This document shows, piece after piece, positions 57,301 through 64,000 of a stretch of DNA of 64,000 nt. Each line of letters starts with the position of its first letter. Position 1 is the stretch's first letter. The notes under the pieces are model-generated. The model worked only from the letters and a program-made list of their open reading frames with translations. It made no database searches and had not been told where the DNA came from. This DNA comes from G965212025 sp965215765 (lineage in GTDB: Bacteria > Pseudomonadota > Gammaproteobacteria > Poriferisulfidales > Oxydemutatoraceae): positions 248,001-312,000 of the forward strand of contig OZ244118.1 of the NCBI GenBank assembly GCA_965215765.1. The letters are read 5' to 3'. A program made the translations under genes and the position numbers.

Positions 57301-58099
57301 TGCCCGCGGAGGCCTTGAGCACGTGCGCAGGCATATCGCTGTTCACGAGCACAGCAGTTTCTTCTGTTTTGTTGTGATACTTGCATGATTGAGATTGCGC
57401 CTGGAATTTTTGTAGCTGCGTACCGGGCAAATCACCGTTCCTGTCTTTGAAAGTGTGATTGACCTTGTCTGCGGCGAACGGGAATGCATCGGGTTCCAGT
57501 CGGGATGCCGTGGGAGTCCGGAACTCCACCACTACGGTGTCTCCTGACATCGGGTATGACCAGAATCCGTCTCTGTTTCCGGATCGACCCTCACCGGTAT
57601 ATTCCTCAACAGGGTCTTCCTCGTCAGTGAGGCTGTACAGCTTCACCGCCATGCCCGGATCCAGATGAAAATTCCTGAGGTGCAGCCCCAGACTGATGGC
57701 TACAGGGGAATAAACATGCGCCTGCCAGACATCAAGGCCATCTTCCTGCTTGACCAGTGCCCAATTGGCGCGCTGCAAACGAACTTCCCGGTAGATGCCG
57801 GTGTAGTTGGCCGTGCTCATGCTCAGCAATTCCAGAATTTCGTCTTCTTCCTGTGTGCTGAAAGCCCCCAGATCCAGTCGCTGTGCTCTGGCGGGATACA
57901 CGCTTCGGGCAACCTCACGCTCGTGTTGTACCTCCGGCAAGGGGTTGGCTGCGAAGCCTTGTTCTGCCGGAGACCCTTGATCCTGGCCGACAGCGAGTGA
58001 GCTTGACGTGACGATGGATACACCCACGAGCAGCCACTTCAGCCAACCATGGTTGCCGGAAATCTGCGCATCCGGAAATCTGAAACCTGCTTCTTTCAT
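48362..58099 (-). CDS. Giant secreted serine protease with GLUG/FNIII modules (giant 3)
   Basis: 3245 aa from ATG 58099 (MKEAGFRFPDAQ). The longer ORF to 58276 is rejected because the conserved promoter lies inside it. Same plan as giants 1-2 but clearly diverged. Protease triad His302, Asp350 and Ser438; the loop reads GGSGSA, so the usual Pro is Ala. The loops around Ser are different again. Module 1 has additional GLUG repeats, and module 4 carries several more (GYVKAKGRVVGS, GLALGAAILHSS, GYSQGSTILHCYA). The C-terminus adds a linker (INWDPEIPTTPRPG) and ends KKLRLRAFLGGMVR. Confidence 0.83.
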   Translation of the reverse strand: MKEAGFRFPDAQISGNHGWLKWLLVGVSIVTSSSLAVGQDQGSPAEQGFAANPLPEVQHEREVARSVYPARAQRLDLGAFSTQEEDEILELLSMSTANYTGIYREVRLQRANWALVKQEDGLDVWQAHVYSPVAISLGLHLRNFHLDPGMAVKLYSLTDEEDPVEEYTGEGRSGNRDGFWSYPMSGDTVVVEFRTPTASRLEPDAFPFAADKVNHTFKDRNGDLPGTQLQKFQAQSQSCKYHNKTEETAVLVNSDMPAHVLKASAGTVLVCAYGDRGAGCGTGSLLKNKSGDGALYVLSVWHLFGVAVGNPNTNDKPYIDSDFSIQVKGERAGRARASGSRFIAGHAKDDWVLVRIEGEFSGWGNYQLLDWKVHTPEDFAGYILHHSYLLDQQYSPFGQVNVFPMWRDVSKPAICSGAVCARRFLVNFTGYRVEYGGSGSAAFYENTASVLGTSSAFWETGDPNGLGCSSSIAGMGKIYKNPKVFNALNYGDAYFHGSQFPYIDPEVVCPADSQAMTGSGTESEPYRVENLCHLRGVEASPRSHYVQIKDIDASTMTYGWKKGFAPIKNFFGTYDGNGYRISNLKVGVASGKFENTGLFGKLQGGLLKRVKLVNFVTKEVVNVGSLVGLNDRGTIEDSEVDGKVDGDRIIGGLVGLNQGGIIRNSTATVRVGENSGDTYVAGGLVGLNYDGTIEGSRALGAVTGTNQVGGLVGENRGSISNSYAKGTVTGNSQIGGLVGSHLSGTISGSHSDSEVVGTAPGVGGLVGVNQGNARIVSSRALGQVRGKNQVGGLVGENKGSIGNSYAQGAVTGDSQSGGLVGENKGNISNSYARGTVTGDSQTGGLVGKNSGTVRSAYSTGAVSGTDLPGRLVGVNGGTIARSYASKLGDGDILVGGNGGTVQGSALRTLEQMKCSILPVNLCRAAGVYLDWDTRIWHFGNSRLLPVLRVLTDVPVAPLAVRANWNSRGGLTLQWEHQGIAVSSFEVEVDGIIRNTKVSRFAFDGSLMAELRERYASGSEIHYSIRGVKGGVAGDAASGSFYLMKVPGVVGTLTASGLSTIRVTITEAADDGYGRAPGNNAYGEPAGGVALDLVYRVQLFSKGRLKEERRMTQQEWTSSTVVEFSGLEGGSRYEVRVFARNKAGAGSTEAAPVFTYVGACPRAAVITAAGSGNEDDPWQVSTLCQLHEIRYDTAAHYRLANDIDAKQSHEWRDGKGFAPIKFFSGSLDGSGHSILNLLINSGQADHVGLFGKLNGGALQRLALVNVTVRGRDEVGALAGSVAANGSIKGSTATGLIGGRRSVGGVAGENHGLIELSHSESAVVGTVDSQGHGHAIGGLVGRNARGARIRSSHARGSVSGTGSVGGLVGSNEASIYNSHAQSTVSGRSYSVGGLVGSNYGFISGSYSAGVISGKGIVGGLAGYHDSNSIVDSHSDSTVIGEVNRVGGLVGLSSGPILRSHATGAVSGTEQVGGLVGRTRYGSIDDSYATGSVSGNVQVGGLVGNGERYSGRNIRIEDSYATGLVNGNNQAGMLVGYFEGIDMVANYALEPGVGSSALELVGSGGEDTTENNFSRTLAQLKCPLLPGDTCQGAVSYSGWSTRVWYFGDRQTLPIHRALQPEPPAPPSRLQAKWNQQDELELNWTVAKTGSLNAGYWVEVAGHFLETQSESFTLGRRLMQSLRSEYGGSDPLQLSVRGYNRHGVSEATTVAFELLVSPGELTDVRASAQAFSLRVLLIAPANDGYDQSPEDPAYGYTGVGVSAGLGYRVRLSAGGELLQEQELAHTTGETSAAVEFSGLTSDSFYEVVATPYNRVGEGPPFSLSVFTRPWQCDGEALMSAGGSGDPGSEDDPWQIATLCQLQDIRSAPAAHYRQAGDVEAGPSRNWRAGEGFAPIADFSGSLDGAGFQILHLKVRSEALENVGMFAQLQGGLLQQVVLVNAQLWGSVNVGALAGRNEGGRIVNSGATGSLFGGQVAGGLVGINAGTISGSAAQLTAEPGGRVAGGLVGRNLTVGSIDTSYAGGSVSGAVQAGGLVADNQGSVTDSYTTTSVTGEGLVAGLVADNQGTVSRSYAAGSVSGAGQHGSFAGSSPGGIADSYAAALPRGNGGNGGSVPFVADDAEQGSGSLRTLQQLRCPTAPGLACAGRSTYSGWSAETWSFGDYRTLPVLRGFETPGKPLRLLAQWKSPSSLLLRWEPPLHTRELVAYQIEAPSIAAEETASLYYVGGSDWLQKLRARHEGGSTLFLAVRGYNLYGAGEAARVSVRLLDVPDSLTDVSVVPGVSTLRLSFTAPANDGYGRRPVDADYAAAQAAALRLAYRVRLYASGELVEERGIPLGNPLNPVTMEFAELKSAFEYRLEAFAHNSVGTGSPSTIRTVTRFSECAGKGLESVSGDGSSANPWQIGTLCQLQDVRSDLHAHYVQVADIDASPSRGWSGGAGFHPIEPFSGTLDGAGREISDLYINRPETNTIGLFSRLAEDGIIKDVVLVEAWVKGGNSVGALVGFNDGTVMNSVVKFAQISGNRAGANIGGLAGGNGGLLIDSGASAEVDGGRYVGGLVGYVKAKGRVVGSTVRASQVRALESAGGLAGLALGAAILHSSAEAAVRVSGEGRGNAGGLVGYSQGSTILHCYATGSAIAVDGSRAGGLVGYSGSTVAYSYADVSVSGDSRVGGLAGINSGSVHASYALGEVRGRSITGGLVGSNVRHIQDSYAVNSVDGESGSTGSLAGYSAPDAVIDRSYAPVSAQAALVGNGLTGGSSPRTLTQLRCPTAAGQRCAGATTYAGWEPGAWHFGNTHTLPLLRSLADIPATPIDLAVRWESPGHLRFTWAAGSSAVDSYELELAGTIREVTALTFDFNGDFLAGFRKNSQGACPHPYRLRAVHGDVAGYPAVGHFYLPGLPGATTITELVPGQTTARLVLTTMGHDDCAPLAVDALATSPDRVAGSGFGYVVVVSTAGRSTETFFSAGAFDTEIEITDLLPKRSYSLQVYARNRAGTGEPAQASENRSAFSTIEVPGRPSGLRARWESVDRVHLSWEAASSNGATIDSYQLSVDGKSHPSTGTATSYVLSGHVLAQLRKKHTGGEQIRYSLRAVNRAGTGAMSTAAFTLLDVLEGTLAMQLMHKANGRVQVHLQYSGNDGYGRTVDHADFGAPVDGILLGLGYRVQLLSYGELIEEQSVAMPTPGGAVRTEFTGLQGGVAYEVRAFPRDSVAELPGVSQFINWDPEIPTTPRPGPHHVKKLRLRAFLGGMVR

Positions 58100-58267
58100 T
58101 GTGAATGCATACGAGCCATGCGGGCGGAGAAAAGAGAGCCTGACCCGCCTGCGGCATAAAATTCTTGGCACAACATTCGCTATCTGTTTTCCCGGCTGAC
58201 GCACTGAGGGATCCCCAGACTCTGCCTCCACCCACTCTCTGATGTCCCAGCACGACTGTACGCGCCG

Positions 58268-58296
58268 GAAAATCACTTAGTTGGTCAATTGTACAA
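58268..58296 (-). promoter_or_regulatory. Promoter of giant 3
   Basis: TTGCCG (58291-58296), 17 nt, TACAAT (58268-58273) on the minus strand. Spacer sequence has diverged from giants 1-2 while the -35 and spacing are kept, which supports function. About 165 nt before ATG 58099. Confidence 0.6.
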
Positions 58297-58379
58297 AATA
58301 ACGCCCAATCCGGCAAATTATTATTAAGAAGATACCGACCCTATCCGACCGGAAAACCCCGAAAACAGTGCCAAGGCAT

Positions 58380-60235
58380 GCAGTCTTATTCAAACTGACT
58401 TGCGCGTTTTTTGTGGCTACTAAACTCGTGGTTCATAGTTCTCTCGCCAGTTATCCAGGCTCTTCACCTAAGGAATGCTCCTTATAGAAAACCCCTTCTC
58501 CAGACACTCCTGGCACGCTGCCTCAAGGAAACCACGCATTCATCAGGAAATAAAACTTTTTTGTGTTTTTTGCGGTTATTAAACTCGTGGTTCGTAGTTC
58601 TCTCGCCAGTTGCCCGGGCTCTTCACCAAAGGAACGCTCCTTATGGAAAACTCCTTCTCCAGACACTCCTGGCACGCTGCCTCAAGGAAACCACGCATTC
58701 ATCAGGAAATAAAACTTTTTTGTGTTTTTTGCGGTTATTAAACTCGTGGTTCGTAGTTCTCTCGCCAGTTGCCCGGGCTCTTCACCAAAGGAACGCTCCT
58801 TATGGAAAACTCCTTCTCCAGGCACGCCCTGACACACTGCCTCAAGAAAATCACACATTCATCAGAAAACAAAACCTTTTCGTGTTTTTCGTGGTTGTTA
58901 AATTCGTGTGTAACCTCAGCGAACCATACCGCCCAAGAACGCTCTCAGCCGCAATTTCTTGACGTGATGCGGACCTGGTCTCGGCGTTGTCGGGATCTCG
59001 GGATCCCAGTTGATAAACTGCCTCACTCCTGGCAGCTCAGCCACGCCGTCCCGGGGAAATGCCCGGACTTCGTACGCAAACTGACTTGCGCGTTTTTCGC
59101 GGTTATTAAACTCATGGTTCGTAGTTCTCTCGCCAGTTGCCCGGGCTCTTCACCAAAGGAATGCTCCTTATGCCCCCCCTCCAAACACTCCTGGCACACT
59201 GCATCAAGCAAACCACAACCTCACTTCCCTGAATCGCATGGCATTCATCAGAAAACAAAACCTTTTCGTGTATTTCGTGTGTAACCTCAGCGAACCATAC
59301 CGCCCAGGAACGCTCTCAGGCGCAATTTCTTGACGTGATGCGAACCGGGTCTCGGCGTTGTCGGAATCTCGGGATCCCAGTTGATAAATTGACTCACCCC
59401 TGGCAACTCAGCCACGCTGTCCCGAGGGGATGCCCGGACTTCGTACGCAAACTGACTTGCGCGTTTTTCGTGGTTGTTAAATTCGTGTGTAACCTCAGCG
59501 AACCATACCGTCCAGGAACGCTCTCAGGCGCAATTTCTTGACGTGATGCGGATCTAACCCCGGCGTTGTCGGGATCTCGGGATCCCAGTTGATAAATTGA
59601 CTCACTCCTGGCAGCTCAGCCACGCCGTCCCGGGGAAATGCCCGGACTTCATACGCAAACTGACTTGCGCGTTTTTCGCGGTTATTAAACTCATGGTTCG
59701 TAGTTCTCTCGCCAGTTACCCAGGCTCTTCACCAAAGGAATGCCCCTTATGGAAAACCCCTTCTCCAAACACTCCTGGCACACTGCCTCAAGAAAACCAC
59801 GCATTCATCAGGAAACAAAATTTCTTCGTGTATTTCGTGTGTAACCTCAGCGAACCATACCGCCCAAAAAGACTTTCAGTCGCAATTTCTTGACGTGATG
59901 CGGATCTAGCTCCGGCGTTGTCGGGATCTCGGAATCCCAGTTGATAAATTGACTCACTCTTGGCAGCTCAGCCACGCCGTCCCGGGGAAATGCCCGGACT
60001 TCGTACGCAAACTGACTTGCGTGTTTTTCGCGGTTATTAAACTCGTGGTTCATAGTTCTCTCGCCAGTTACCTAGGCTCTTCACCAAAGGAATGCTCCTT
60101 ATGGAAAACTCCTTCTCCAGACACTCCTGGCACACTGTTTCAAGGAAACCACACCACACTTCCCATCATCCAGCACCTGCATCAGAAAACAAAACCTTTT
60201 CACATGTTTCGCGGTTGTTAAATTCGTGTATGGCC
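58380..60235. repeat. R elements and four 164-nt copies of the giant-gene 3' end
   Basis: About 1.9 kb between giant 3 and giant 4. R anchors lie at 58441, 58600, 58759 (159-bp period), 59127, 59706 and 60058. Interleaved are four copies of the last 164 nt of the giant gene on the minus strand: 58916-59079, 59287-59450, 59495-59658 and 59847-60010. Each encodes VRAFPRDGVAELP...INWDxEIPTTP...LRLxxFLGGMVR-stop in its own frame and breaks at exactly the same base (CGCAA|ACTGACTTGCG). The true giant 4 end is at 60236. Spacers are 207, 44, 188 and 225 nt, and the shortest lacks R altogether. Confidence 0.93.
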
Positions 60236-63200
60236 TCAGCGAATCATGCCGCCCAGGAACACCTTCAGGCGCAATTTCTTGACGTGATGCGAACCTGGTC
60301 TCGGCGTTGTCGGGATCTCGGGATCCCAGTTGATAAATTGACTCACTCCTGGCAGCTCAGCCACGCTGTCCTGAGGGAATGCCCGGACTTCGTACGCAAC
60401 ACCACCCTGTAGCCCCGTAAATTCTGTCTTGACGGCTCCCCCGGGCGTCGGCATCGCAACAGACTGTTCCTCTATCAGTTCTCCGTATGAAAGCAGTTGT
60501 ACCCGATACCCCAAGCCGAGCAATATTCCGTCAACCGGGGCTCCGAAATCAGCATGATCCACAGTGCGCCCATAGCCATCATTTCCCGAATATTGCAAGT
60601 GTACCTGCACACGACCATTCGCCTTGTGCATCAGTTGCATGGCCAATGTCCCCTCAAGAACGTCGAGCAAGGTAAATGCTGCTGTGCTCATCGCACCCGT
60701 TCCGGCACGGTTGACTGCCCGGAGCGAATAGCGTATCTGCTCTCCTCCTGTGTGCTTCTTGCGCAGCTGCGCCAAGGCATGGCCTGACAAGACATAAGAA
60801 GTGGCGGTTCCCGAGACGGGGTGGCTTTTTCCGTCCACAAAAAGCTGGTAGCTGTCTATCGTCGCCCCGTTGCTGCTCGCCGCTTCCCAACTCAGGTTCA
60901 CCCGATCTGCGAACCTCCACCTGGCTCGCAAGCCCGAAGGTCTGCCAGGCACCGCTATGGTGCTGAACGCGCTCCTGTTTTCGGATGCCTGGGCGGGCTC
61001 CCCGGCGCCCGCCCGGTTGCGCGCATAGACCTGTAACGAATAGCTTCTCTTCGGCAGCAAGTCGGTGATCTCAATCTCGGTGTCAAAAGCACCTGCCGAG
61101 AAAAAAGTCTCGGTGCTGCGTCCTGCAGCACTCACAACCACCACGTAGCCAAAACCGGGGCCTGCAACGCGATCAGGGGAAGTCGCAAGCGCATCACCCG
61201 CCAGGGGAGCACAATCGTCACGTCCCATGATTGCCAATACCAGGCGCGCAGTGGTTTGGCCGGGCACCAGCTCCGTTATCGTCGTCGCGCCCGGAAGACC
61301 GGGCAAATAGAAATGACCGGCTGCCGGATAACCAGCGACATCTCCGCGCACAGCGCGAAGACGGTACGGGTGGGGGCAAGCCCCCTGGCTGTTTTTCCGA
61401 AACTCAGCCAGAAAATCTCCGTCAAAGTCAAAAGTCGGTGCTGTGACTTCCCGTATTGTTCCTGCCAGCTCAAGTTCGTAGGAATCAACCGCTGAACTTC
61501 CCGCCGCCCACGTGAAGCGCAGATGATCCGAAGATTCCCAGCTCACCGCCAAATCAACCGGTGTGGCAGGAATGTCGACAAGCGCGCGCAACAAGGGCAA
61601 CGTGCGGGTATTGCCAAAATGCCAGGCTCCCGGTTCCCAGCCGGCATAAGTCGTGGCACCTGCGCATCTTTGCCCCGCCGCAGTCGGGCAGCGCAACTGG
61701 GTCAGAGTGCGAGGTGAAGCGCCTCCCGTCGAGCCACTGCCCACCAAAGCTGCCTGTGCAGGCACGGGTGCGTAACTGCGGTCAATCACCGCATCCGGAG
61801 CAGAATAACCCGCCAGACTCCCGGTGCTGCCCGATTCCCCGTCAACCGAGTTCACCGCATAGCTGTCCTGTATGCGGCGGATATTGTTTCCGACCAGTCC
61901 CCCGATGGAGAAATGACCCCGCACCTCACCGAGTGCATAGCTCGCATGGACAGAACCAGAGTTGATGCCCACCAGTCCGCCAACACGGCTATCTCCGCTG
62001 ACCGACACGTCGGCATAGCTGTAGGCAATGGTGCTTCCGCTGTAGCCGACTAGGCCGCCGGCGCGCGAGCCGTCCACAGCGATGGCCGAACCTGTCGCGT
62101 AACAGTGCAAAATCGTGCTTCCCTGGCTATAGCCAACCAGACCGCCAGCATTGTCCCGCCCTTCACCCGAGACGCGCACCGCCGCTTCGGCACTGCTGTA
62201 CAAAATAGTGGCTCCCAGAGCCAGTCCGGCCAGACCACCGGCAGACTCAAGCGCGCGTACTTGCGAAGCCCTCACCGTGCTGCCTACAACCCGACCTTTT
62301 GCTTTCACATAACCGACCAGACCGCCGACGTACCTGCCCCCGCCAACCTCGGCACTGGCACCACTGTCAATCAGCAATCCTCCGTTGCCACCCGCCAGCC
62401 CGCCAATGTTGAGCCCGGCTCTGCTGCCGGAAATCTGTGCGGACTTCACAACGCTGTTCATGACGGTTCCGTCGTTAAAGCCGACCAAGGCTCCGACGCT
62501 GCTTTTCCCTTTTACCAACGCATCAACGAGCACCACTCCCTTGGCGATCCCGTCTTCTGCGAGTCTGGAAAACAGGCCAACTGTGTTCGTTTCCGGGCGG
62601 TTAATGTACAGAGCAGAGATTTGCCGCCCTGCCCCGTTAAAGGTGCCTGAAAAAGGCTCTATCGGATGAAAGCCGGCACCGCCTGACCACTCCCGACTCG
62701 ACCGGGCGTCAATATCTGCCACCTGCACATAATGAGCGTACAGATCAGAGCGCACATCCTGTAGTTGGCACAACGTGCCAATTTGCCACGGGTTGTCGCC
62801 GCTGCCGTCACCCGATGCACTCTTCAGACCCTTGCCGGCGCATCCCGGAAAGCTGGTCACCGCCCGGATCGTTGACGGCGATCCGGTGCCCACCGTGTTA
62901 TGGGCGAAGGCTTCCAGCCGATATGCAAAGGCACTTTTAAGCTCCGTAAATTCCACCGTGACCGGGTTCAGAGGACTCCCCAGCGGAATGTCGCGTTCTT
63001 CAACCAGCTCCCCGGACGCATACAGATGTATCCGGTAAGCCAGGTGCAAATCCATGGCTTCCGCTGACGCTGCGTAATCAGCGTCAACCGGTTTGCGGCC
63101 ATAGCCATCATTGGCCGGGGCTGTAAAGCTGAGTCTCAGCGTGGAGACCCCCGGCTCCACGCGCATATCAGCCGGAGAATCGGGAACGTCCAGCAGGCGC

Positions 63201-64000
63201 ACGGAAACACGAGCAGCTTCGCCAACACCATAAAGGTTGTAGCCGCGAACCGTTAAAAAGAGCGTATTTCCGCCTTCATGACGGGCGCGCAGCTTTTGAA
63301 GCCAGTCCGATCCTCCCACGTAGTACAACGATGCGGTTTCCTCAGCAGCGATCGATGGAGCCTCAATCTGGTAAGCGATCAGTTCTCTGGTGTGAAGCGG
63401 AGGCTCCCAACGCAGCAACAAGGAAGACGGGGATTTCCACTGCGCGAGCAGGCGCAAGGGTTTGCCAGGAGTCTCAAAGCCCCGCAGAACCGGCAGCGTC
63501 CTGTAATCGCCGAAAGACCAGATCTCGGCACTCCAGCCTGAGTATGTTGACCTTCCCGCACACGCCAGGCCGGGGGCAGTGGGGCAACGCAGTTGCTGCA
63601 GCGTCCGCAAGGAGCCTGATCCCTGCCCGGCGTCATCTGCCACAAAAGGCATGCCGCCACCATTGCCGCCATTGACGCGAGGCAACGCTGCCGCATAGCT
63701 GTCGGCAATGCCTCCCGAACTGCTGCCGGCAAAACTTCCATGCTGTCCGGCTCCGGATACCGACCCTGCCGCGTAGCTGCGACTGACGGTGCCCTGATTG
63801 TCCGCCACAAGACCCGCGACCAGACCTTCCCCGGTCACAAAAGCTGTTGTGTAACTATCAGTCACCGAGCCCAGGTTATCTGCGACCAGACCACCCGCCC
63901 GAACTGCTCCTGATACCGAGCCTCCGGCATAGCTTGTGTCGATACTCCCGCCTGTCAGATTTTTCCCGACCAGACCACCCGCGACCTGGCCTCCCGGCTC
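60236..64000 (-). CDS. Giant secreted GLUG/FNIII protein (giant 4), C-terminal part
   Basis: About 1,255 codons are visible and the frame is open to the window edge, so the N-terminus with any protease domain lies outside. The part seen corresponds to giant 3 from the end of module 3 (GLUG repeats with GGLVADN.GSVTDSYTT) through the W.FG..R.LPVLR cap, FNIII domains, module 4 (with the same expanded GLUG set as giant 3) and the final FNIII domains. Ends KKLRLKVFLGGMIR. Closer to giant 3 than to giants 1-2. The internal Met at 63865 is not a start. Confidence 0.85.
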   Translation of the reverse strand, partial: EPGGQVAGGLVGKNLTGGSIDTSYAGGSVSGAVRAGGLVADNLGSVTDSYTTAFVTGEGLVAGLVADNQGTVSRSYAAGSVSGAGQHGSFAGSSSGGIADSYAAALPRVNGGNGGGMPFVADDAGQGSGSLRTLQQLRCPTAPGLACAGRSTYSGWSAEIWSFGDYRTLPVLRGFETPGKPLRLLAQWKSPSSLLLRWEPPLHTRELIAYQIEAPSIAAEETASLYYVGGSDWLQKLRARHEGGNTLFLTVRGYNLYGVGEAARVSVRLLDVPDSPADMRVEPGVSTLRLSFTAPANDGYGRKPVDADYAASAEAMDLHLAYRIHLYASGELVEERDIPLGSPLNPVTVEFTELKSAFAYRLEAFAHNTVGTGSPSTIRAVTSFPGCAGKGLKSASGDGSGDNPWQIGTLCQLQDVRSDLYAHYVQVADIDARSSREWSGGAGFHPIEPFSGTFNGAGRQISALYINRPETNTVGLFSRLAEDGIAKGVVLVDALVKGKSSVGALVGFNDGTVMNSVVKSAQISGSRAGLNIGGLAGGNGGLLIDSGASAEVGGGRYVGGLVGYVKAKGRVVGSTVRASQVRALESAGGLAGLALGATILYSSAEAAVRVSGEGRDNAGGLVGYSQGSTILHCYATGSAIAVDGSRAGGLVGYSGSTIAYSYADVSVSGDSRVGGLVGINSGSVHASYALGEVRGHFSIGGLVGNNIRRIQDSYAVNSVDGESGSTGSLAGYSAPDAVIDRSYAPVPAQAALVGSGSTGGASPRTLTQLRCPTAAGQRCAGATTYAGWEPGAWHFGNTRTLPLLRALVDIPATPVDLAVSWESSDHLRFTWAAGSSAVDSYELELAGTIREVTAPTFDFDGDFLAEFRKNSQGACPHPYRLRAVRGDVAGYPAAGHFYLPGLPGATTITELVPGQTTARLVLAIMGRDDCAPLAGDALATSPDRVAGPGFGYVVVVSAAGRSTETFFSAGAFDTEIEITDLLPKRSYSLQVYARNRAGAGEPAQASENRSAFSTIAVPGRPSGLRARWRFADRVNLSWEAASSNGATIDSYQLFVDGKSHPVSGTATSYVLSGHALAQLRKKHTGGEQIRYSLRAVNRAGTGAMSTAAFTLLDVLEGTLAMQLMHKANGRVQVHLQYSGNDGYGRTVDHADFGAPVDGILLGLGYRVQLLSYGELIEEQSVAMPTPGGAVKTEFTGLQGGVAYEVRAFPQDSVAELPGVSQFINWDPEIPTTPRPGSHHVKKLRLKVFLGGMIR

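Noticed and set aside
58100..58276. 59-residue N-terminal extension of giant 3
   Set aside because: It has no counterpart in giants 1 and 2, lies across the conserved promoter, and would hide the signal peptide.
58380..60235. Variable C-terminal cassettes suggest a diversity-generating retroelement
   Set aside because: No reverse transcriptase gene in the window and no adenine-specific substitution pattern evident by eye; tandem duplication explains the identical breakpoints.

Overview
This window is chromosomal DNA of a gammaproteobacterium, most like the Pseudomonas/Oceanospirillales/Cellvibrionales side of the class. The evidence is gene order: dapF-DUF484-xerC, rpoZ-spoT-ridA, radC|coaBC-algC-argB, bioH-bioC, plsY next to tsaD, and dsbB-proC-yggT, together with a class Ia nrdB. 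I cannot name a genus.

Layout. 1-2310 is rearranged debris: the 3' end of a secreted-protein gene, a frameshifted xerC fragment and a decayed dnaG fragment. 2317-4542 encodes a secreted protein of Ig/cadherin-like repeats. A five-unit 251-bp tandem array (about 4589-5840) separates it from xerC. 5896-27721 is mostly conserved housekeeping genes for recombination, lysine, stringent response, CoA, sugar phosphate, arginine, biotin, phospholipid, tRNA modification, proline, disulfide and dNTP metabolism, interrupted by one large unknown protein (17571-19556). 28262-64000 is a tandem array of four giant paralogues on the minus strand (about 3,100-3,250 aa where complete, the fourth cut by the window edge). 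Each complete one has a signal peptide, a lysyl-endopeptidase-like serine protease with an apparently intact H-D-S triad, and four GLUG beta-solenoid + fibronectin-III modules.

Two themes run through the window. First, at several unrelated places the junction between two neighbouring genes has been tandemly multiplied (gene A/xerC x5, coaBC/algC x4, bioH/bioC x2, yggT/tsaD x8, giant-gene 3' ends x5). Each array leaves one intact copy of the gene on either side and fills the middle with truncated or chimeric fragments. The breakpoints show only a few bases of microhomology. Second, the secreted proteins of two different architectures share the same extreme C-terminus (consensus [LF]R[IL][RK]xFLGG[AM][VI]R-stop), which looks like a sorting or secretion tag. 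Among the giant proteases, near-identical bodies carry strongly divergent loops just before and after the catalytic serine, as expected for diversified substrate specificity.

The housekeeping genes appear functional. The loss of dut from its usual coaBC-dut-algC position, the dnaG and xerC relics, and the low coding density around the arrays point to a genome with frequent duplication and weak purging.
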